The translations under genes were made by a program, and so were the position numbers. DNA of 8,241 nt, from NCBI GenBank assembly GCA_046727175.1, contig JBKPCD010000159.1, positions 1 to 8,241 on the forward strand, written 5' to 3'. Positions 4,314 through 8,241 of this stretch are shown piece by piece (the first letter of the stretch is position 1; each line of letters starts with the position of its first letter). The DNA is from JBKPCD01 sp046727175 (GTDB lineage: Bacteria > Acidobacteriota > Vicinamibacteria > Vicinamibacterales > 2-12-FULL-66-21). The notes below the pieces were generated by a model. It did not search any database, was not told where the DNA came from, and was given only the letters and a program-made list of their open reading frames with translations.

Positions 4314-6950
4314 TCAGCGCGGCGTGTGGCGCTCGTTGTCTTTGTCCTTCTTTTCTTTCTTCAGGTGGTTCTCTCTTCCTGGCGCAGCCGGAGTCCGGTC
4401 CTGGTCGTCGACGTCTTTCTCGCGGGCGTCGTCATCATCCGCGGCTTCGTCCGCGTCGTCTGTGTCGACGGGTCGGATGAATGCCGCGCGCCTCGGGGGC
4501 GGCATGGCGGAATCGGCTCCCCGGATGGATCGCCAGATGATCTCGTTCAGCTCGAGCTCGGGGGCGAGATCCGCTTCGCGCAGGTTCATGCGAAGCGATG
4601 CCTGAGCGCCCCAAGCGGTCGGCGAGTTCACCTCGTCAATCGAGACGCGCGCCGGCAGCGCACTGTAGGGCGTCGACGCCGGTGTCGGCTGGAACGCGTT
4701 GTACATCGGCGTCGCAGCGGCATCGTATTGCGTCATCGGTTCGAGCCCGAGAATCAGCTCGATTGTCCGCAGCATGCTCGAGGTTGTGTAGAGCGTGCTG
4801 TCAACGACTCGTCGCTTCGCGAACGGGCTCACGACAAGCGCCGGCGATCGATGTGCATCGACATGATCGGGCCCGTTCTGCGCGTCGTCTTCCAGCACGA
4901 GAATCGCCGACTCGTTCCAGACGCGACTGTGCGAGATGGCGTCGACGACGCGGCCGAGCGCGACGTCATTCTCGGCGACCATCGCGCGCGGTGTGCGAGC
5001 GCCCGGGCGCGTTCCCGCAGTGTGATCGTTGCCGAGGCGAATGATCGACAACGCCGGAACAGTTCGCGTGCGGTCGAGCTCCTGAAACTCCTTCAGCCAC
5101 GCGTCTACCCGCCGGTTGTCCGGGATGTCGAGGTCCCAGGGCTCGTACTCCGTGTTGATGAGTCCTTCGAGCCCGGGCACGCTCGCCACGATCGTTTTGG
5201 TCTTCGCGTCGCGATAGGTGAACTCGCCGTAGCTGCGCACCGATACTCCAGCGCGTTTCGCCATGTCCCAGATGTAGCCCTGGGGAGGGGCGGAGAGGTT
5301 GCCGTACGGATTTCGCTGACTGCCGCCGCCTTCGCTCATGTAGATGCCGCCGCGCTGCCCGTAGTTCGTCGGCCAGATCTTCTCGATCGCGTCCGTGGCA
5401 TACGCGCCAGTCGAGAACGCGTGACCGTCGTAACTGACCTCGGCGTCGACGTAGAAGCTGTCCAGGAGGACGAATTCGCGCACGAGGGCATGGGCGTTCG
5501 GTGTCACCTCTTCACCGAAGAGGGTCAGCGTGGGATCGCCGTCACCTGCGGGTATGTCGCCGAAAACCTGATCGTACGTGCGGTTCTCTCGAATGATGTA
5601 GAAGACGTGTTTGATCGGCGAGGGATTTCCCACAGTCCGCGGAACCGGCGAGTCGATGGGCGCGTCCGCGGGCGTCAGCCTCTTCGCATCCGTGTAGGCC
5701 GTGATCTCGTACGCACGCGCCGTCAGCATTTTCAGTTCCTCGTCGGTGGGTGTCGCCACTTCGGAGATCGTGCCCTGCAACATCTGGCCGATGTACTGTC
5801 CTTCGGCGCCGCGATTGCCCGGCGCAGGACCGCGGGGGTTCGGTGTCGGCGCGAGGCCTTTGCCGCTCAGGATGTAGATACGACGGCCTTCGCGGTCGAA
5901 CGTCACGCCCGTCGGATACCAGCCGGTCGGGATGAACCCGCGCGTCCGGCTGTTGTTCGGCGACGTGACGTCGACAACCGCGACCGTGTTGTTGTCGGCA
6001 TTGGCAACGAGCAGGGTCTGACCGTCAGGCGAGAGTGCGAGCGCGTTCGGCGTCGTTCCGGGAGGCGCTTTTGGAAAGAGCGCCACGCCGATCTGCTCGG
6101 TGGCCCTTCCTGACACGAGATCGATCACCCAGACGGCATTCGTGTTCGCGCATGCGACGAAGAGCCGGCGGCCGTCCTTCGATTGCACCATCGCGTTCGG
6201 GTGTTCGCCAACCTCCACGTCGCCTTTCGGTTCGAGGGTTTCGGCATCGAACAACCGCACCTTCGCGCCGCCCCAGACCGACACGAACACCGTCCGTCCG
6301 TCGGTCGAGACCAGCGCGGAGTACGGCTCAGCGTCGAGCGCAGCGGTCTTCGTCACTTTGCCGCTTGCCAGATCGATCATCGACACCGAGGTGCCGAATA
6401 CTTGGACGGCGAACAGCCGCGCGCCGTCCGGCCTGACGGCAATTCCGCCGATGAAGCCCGAATCTTTCAGGGTTTCGAACGTGGGTCGCAGCACCGGCTG
6501 TGCGAGCACGACGCGATTGGCCTGCTTGAGCGCCGCGCCATCCCATGCGAATTCATTCACCAGGTTCTGTGCCGCCCCCGAAGAGAACAGCCGCTTGCCA
6601 TCAGGATGCCACGCGAGACCGAGCCACGCGTGATCGACGGCGACGGTCGCCTTCACGTAGAAACTGGCGGTATCGAAAATCGTGAGCGTGGGCTTCGACC
6701 ACCCGTTGTTGGTCACGATCAGATATCGACCGTCCGGGGACCAGACCATGTTCAGTGGAAGATCGCCGATCTGACTGTGCCGTCCGGCTGGGGCAATGCG
6801 CCAGCCGTTCGAGAGGAGCGTCACGCCGCGGCCGAGTGCGCCGGGACGCTGCGGCGCAGGCGCAGTCCACTGCGCAACGGTCACGAGCGCAGTGGACGCC
6901 AGACCCAACAAGAGAGCGATCGAGAAATAGACAATCGAGTACCGGCGCAT
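4314..6950 (-). CDS. Exported YncE-type beta-propeller fused to a phosphoesterase (alkaline-phosphatase-like) domain
   Basis: The 878-residue protein begins with a signal peptide or anchor (hydrophobic 6-26, cut near VA26-Q27), so it acts in the periplasm or at the surface. Residues about 45-365 form a YVTN/YncE propeller. Blade motifs are SPDGRYLIVTNN (71-82), HPDGKRLFSSG, RPDGARLFAV, STDGRTVFVS, SKDGRRLFVACANTN, SPDGQTLLVANADNN and DREGRRIYILSG (352-363), about seven blades. Residues 445-745 are a PF04185-like phosphoesterase with its metal-site motifs: ENRTYDQVFGD (455-465), VSYDGHAFSTGAY (505-517), RLGNDHTAGTRPG (638-650) and EDDAQNGPDHVDAHRSP (687-703). Fusions of this kind are annotated as bifunctional YncE/alkaline phosphatase proteins; the natural substrate is unknown. 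The C-terminus (829-878) is an Asp/Glu-rich then Lys-rich tail, probably disordered. The Shine-Dalgarno is weak. The MFS gene follows directly. Confidence 0.95.
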   Translation of the reverse strand: MRRYSIVYFSIALLLGLASTALVTVAQWTAPAPQRPGALGRGVTLLSNGWRIAPAGRHSQIGDLPLNMVWSPDGRYLIVTNNGWSKPTLTIFDTASFYVKATVAVDHAWLGLAWHPDGKRLFSSGAAQNLVNEFAWDGAALKQANRVVLAQPVLRPTFETLKDSGFIGGIAVRPDGARLFAVQVFGTSVSMIDLASGKVTKTAALDAEPYSALVSTDGRTVFVSVWGGAKVRLFDAETLEPKGDVEVGEHPNAMVQSKDGRRLFVACANTNAVWVIDLVSGRATEQIGVALFPKAPPGTTPNALALSPDGQTLLVANADNNTVAVVDVTSPNNSRTRGFIPTGWYPTGVTFDREGRRIYILSGKGLAPTPNPRGPAPGNRGAEGQYIGQMLQGTISEVATPTDEELKMLTARAYEITAYTDAKRLTPADAPIDSPVPRTVGNPSPIKHVFYIIRENRTYDQVFGDIPAGDGDPTLTLFGEEVTPNAHALVREFVLLDSFYVDAEVSYDGHAFSTGAYATDAIEKIWPTNYGQRGGIYMSEGGGSQRNPYGNLSAPPQGYIWDMAKRAGVSVRSYGEFTYRDAKTKTIVASVPGLEGLINTEYEPWDLDIPDNRRVDAWLKEFQELDRTRTVPALSIIRLGNDHTAGTRPGARTPRAMVAENDVALGRVVDAISHSRVWNESAILVLEDDAQNGPDHVDAHRSPALVVSPFAKRRVVDSTLYTTSSMLRTIELILGLEPMTQYDAAATPMYNAFQPTPASTPYSALPARVSIDEVNSPTAWGAQASLRMNLREADLAPELELNEIIWRSIRGADSAMPPPRRAAFIRPVDTDDADEAADDDDAREKDVDDQDRTPAAPGRENHLKKEKKDKDNERHTPR

Positions 6951-6990
6951 TCTCGGAATGTTACTCGAAGCGACCCATGGCTCGGCCCTC

Positions 6991-7014
6991 GGCTTTAGGC
7001 GTTAGGCTTTAGGC
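6991..7014. repeat. Tandem heptamers TTTAGGC/GTTAGGC
   Basis: Three 7-bp units in a row, TTTAGGC (6994-7000), GTTAGGC (7001-7007) and TTTAGGC (7008-7014), create a duplicated 10-mer GGCTTTAGGC (6991-7000 and 7005-7014). They lie 41 bp upstream of the propeller/phosphoesterase start, in its promoter or leader region. Short heptanucleotide arrays in intergenic DNA grow and shrink by slippage; copy number may differ between relatives. A regulatory role is not shown. Confidence 0.6.
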
Positions 7015-7039
7015 CTGATTTTGTCCAAGCAACTCCCGC

Positions 7040-7063
7040 ACGGTCGAACCGTTTCCACGCGTG
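7040..7063. promoter_or_regulatory. Two adjacent short palindromes in the gap upstream of the propeller/phosphoesterase gene
   Basis: ACGGT-CGA-ACCGT (7040-7052) and the 8-bp CACGCGTG (7056-7063) are perfect palindromes separated by three bases. They sit about 90-113 bp upstream of the propeller/phosphoesterase start and about 68 bp after the stop of the membrane protein gene. They could be an operator for a dimeric regulator. There is no T-run, so they do not read as a terminator. Assignment as regulatory is a guess. Confidence 0.3.
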
Positions 7064-7077
7064 CGCGCCCAGGGCCC

Positions 7078-7122
7078 AAGCCAAGAGCCCAAGCCAAGAG
7101 CCGAAGCCAAGAGCCCAAAGCC
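7078..7122. repeat. Three tandem 13-bp repeats AAGCCAAGAGCC(C/G)
   Basis: AAGCCAAGAGCC followed by C, G or C occurs three times back to back (7078-7090, 7091-7103, 7104-7116), then a partial AAAGCC (7117-7122). The array begins nine bases after the stop codon of the membrane protein gene, inside its 3' untranslated region. Each unit reads as AAGCC plus AAGAGCC, close in style to the heptamers further along the same gap. It probably arose by replication slippage. Confidence 0.7.
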
Positions 7123-7130
7123 GGTCAGCG

Positions 7131-8241
7131 TCAGTCGTCCAGGACGACGCGCCCGTTTCTGACAGCGAGTCGCCGCCGCTCGCATCCCGTGCACGGCCGA
7201 CTCATTCCGCTTTCCTCGGCATCGTCGATTGCCGGCTCGACCCAGATCCGAAGCCGCCGTCCGGTCTGCAGTTCGTAGGCATCGTCCAGGAGCGTGCCGA
7301 ATGCGGAGAGGAGGTTCGCTCTCGAGCTCCTGTCGTCGACGACTACGATCGGTGTGTCGGCGGGAAGATCACCTGTCAAACTGGCCATGTCGGCGAGCGT
7401 ACGGGCGGTGAACTCGGCGAGATCAACGTATCGGCGGTTTCTGGCGATGTAGATCGGCGCGCATGCGAGCGGGATCAGAATCGCGGCGATGAGCGCGCGC
7501 TTCCTGGCCTCCCGCGATGCTTCGTTCCAGAAACTCGAGCAGACCGTTGCGGCAATCAGCGCGCTTCCGACCGATGGCAGGCAGACGTAGATGTTCGATC
7601 GTCCCGGCACGAACAACGTCAGGGCAAACCCACCGGCGACCCAGACGAGGCCGCATTTCAGGACCTCCCAACGAATGGCTGTCGCGCTGCGAGGTCGAAG
7701 GATGAGGAAGGCGAACCCCGTCAGCGCCACCGGGAAGGTGAACGTCCGGTCTGCGTATTCCCTGAAATTCCTCAGTACGTGTGTAGCGTCGAACGTGGGT
7801 TGGTAGTACGGCGGAGCCGTAGCGTACGTCATTGCGTCTGACTGCACGCGCAAAGCGAAATAGATCGTGAACGCGATCGCGGCACCCAGCGCGAACGAGA
7901 CGAGATGGCGGGTCGATCCACGGCGCTCGCGCCGAAGCAACAGCTGCCACGACGCCAGCACGACCGGCAGCATGACGGCCTCCTCCTTCGAGAACAGCGC
8001 TGCCAGCAGGCAGACGACGCTCAGGACGACTCTGCGTTCGAGGGTTGCAATTGCGGTCGCGACACTTGCGGCGACGACGAGGAGCGCGGTGCGCCCGCTC
8101 GTCCAGATGATCGCCATGTTGATGCCATGAAAGTTCAGGAGCCACACGAACGCACCGAAAGCCGCTGCGCCGTGGGGGAACTCGAGCGATCGGAGGAGAC
8201 GGTGAATAAGGACCGCACAGAGGACAGCCAGAGCGAGATTG
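7131..8241 (-). CDS. GT-C-like polytopic membrane protein with soluble C-terminal domain (5' end outside window)
   Basis: The last 369 residues of a larger protein are present; the frame is open to the right edge, so the GTG at 8147 is only an internal codon. About ten hydrophobic segments fill the first 268 visible residues. Motifs include INMAIIWTSGRTALL (40-54), ALFSKEEAVMLPVVL (81-95) and FVPGRSNIYVCLPSVG (210-225). This pattern, 'W.SGRT..L', 'l.SKEea..LP' and 'R...Y.PSvG', recalls GT-C-type membrane glycosyltransferases and TMTC/DUF1736-like proteins that use lipid-linked sugars. The catalytic first loop, normally near the N-terminus, lies outside the window. Residues 275-369 are soluble: PIVVVDDRSSRANLLSAFG (297-315), RRLRIWVEP (328-336) and a CTGC pair (350-353). 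It may glycosylate proteins or lipids at the inner membrane. Family identity is moderate; membrane topology is clear. Confidence 0.85.
   Translation of the reverse strand, partial: NLALAVLCAVLIHRLLRSLEFPHGAAAFGAFVWLLNFHGINMAIIWTSGRTALLVVAASVATAIATLERRVVLSVVCLLAALFSKEEAVMLPVVLASWQLLLRRERRGSTRHLVSFALGAAIAFTIYFALRVQSDAMTYATAPPYYQPTFDATHVLRNFREYADRTFTFPVALTGFAFLILRPRSATAIRWEVLKCGLVWVAGGFALTLFVPGRSNIYVCLPSVGSALIAATVCSSFWNEASREARKRALIAAILIPLACAPIYIARNRRYVDLAEFTARTLADMASLTGDLPADTPIVVVDDRSSRANLLSAFGTLLDDAYELQTGRRLRIWVEPAIDDAEESGMSRPCTGCERRRLAVRNGRVVLDD

Noticed and set aside
4326..6113. A 595-codon open frame on the plus strand
   Set aside because: It lies antisense to the propeller/phosphoesterase gene, is Arg/Val/His-rich with no domain, and arises because GC-rich codons leave few stops on the opposite strand. 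The minus-strand protein has clear motifs throughout.
6991..7122. CRISPR array
   Set aside because: The repeats are 7 and 13 bp with no spacers, so they are simple tandem arrays.
8145..8147. GTG as the start of the GT-C-like gene
   Set aside because: The same frame stays open to the window edge with a further hydrophobic helix and conserved-looking residues, so the gene begins outside.

Overview
The window is GC-rich bacterial DNA, most likely from an Acidobacteriota genome of the Vicinamibacteria type. The evidence for that placement is a TonB-dependent receptor with an N-terminal carboxypeptidase-regulatory domain, a fused YncE propeller/phosphoesterase, short tandem heptamers in an intergenic gap, and very GC-rich codon use. 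It rests on family recollection, not a database search. There are no RNA genes, CRISPR arrays, transposases or phage genes. Six genes are intact or cut by a window edge, all on the minus strand. One decayed gene lies on the plus strand.

Left part (1-2329, read right to left): an M43 (pappalysin/ulilysin-type) zinc protease with a strong Shine-Dalgarno, then a 128-residue beta-rich small protein, then the first 200 residues of what looks like a gluzincin-type metallopeptidase. The window ends just where that family's HExxH motif is expected. None of the three has a recognisable Sec signal peptide. Two metalloproteases of different clans around a small beta-rich protein form the most intriguing cluster here.

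Middle (2078-3084): a 252-bp intergenic stretch with a GC hairpin and a nested REP-like palindromic element leads to a plus-strand relic of a TonB-dependent receptor. The relic keeps the signal peptide, the carboxypeptidase-regulatory domain, one block of barrel and the extreme C-terminal strand ending in Phe. The plug and most of the barrel are gone, and there is a one-base frameshift. After it lies a C(UUCG)G terminator hairpin that serves the minus-strand transporter gene.

Right part (3085-8241, read right to left): a polytopic GT-C-like membrane protein (5' end outside the window), a 180-bp gap with two short tandem-repeat arrays and small palindromes, an exported YncE-propeller/phosphoesterase fusion with a charged tail, and an MFS transporter 14 bp downstream. 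The last two probably form an operon that ends at the terminator.

No complete new defence or mobile system is visible. The items most worth following are the protease/small-protein/protease cluster, the multiply deleted receptor and the repeat-bearing intergenic regions.
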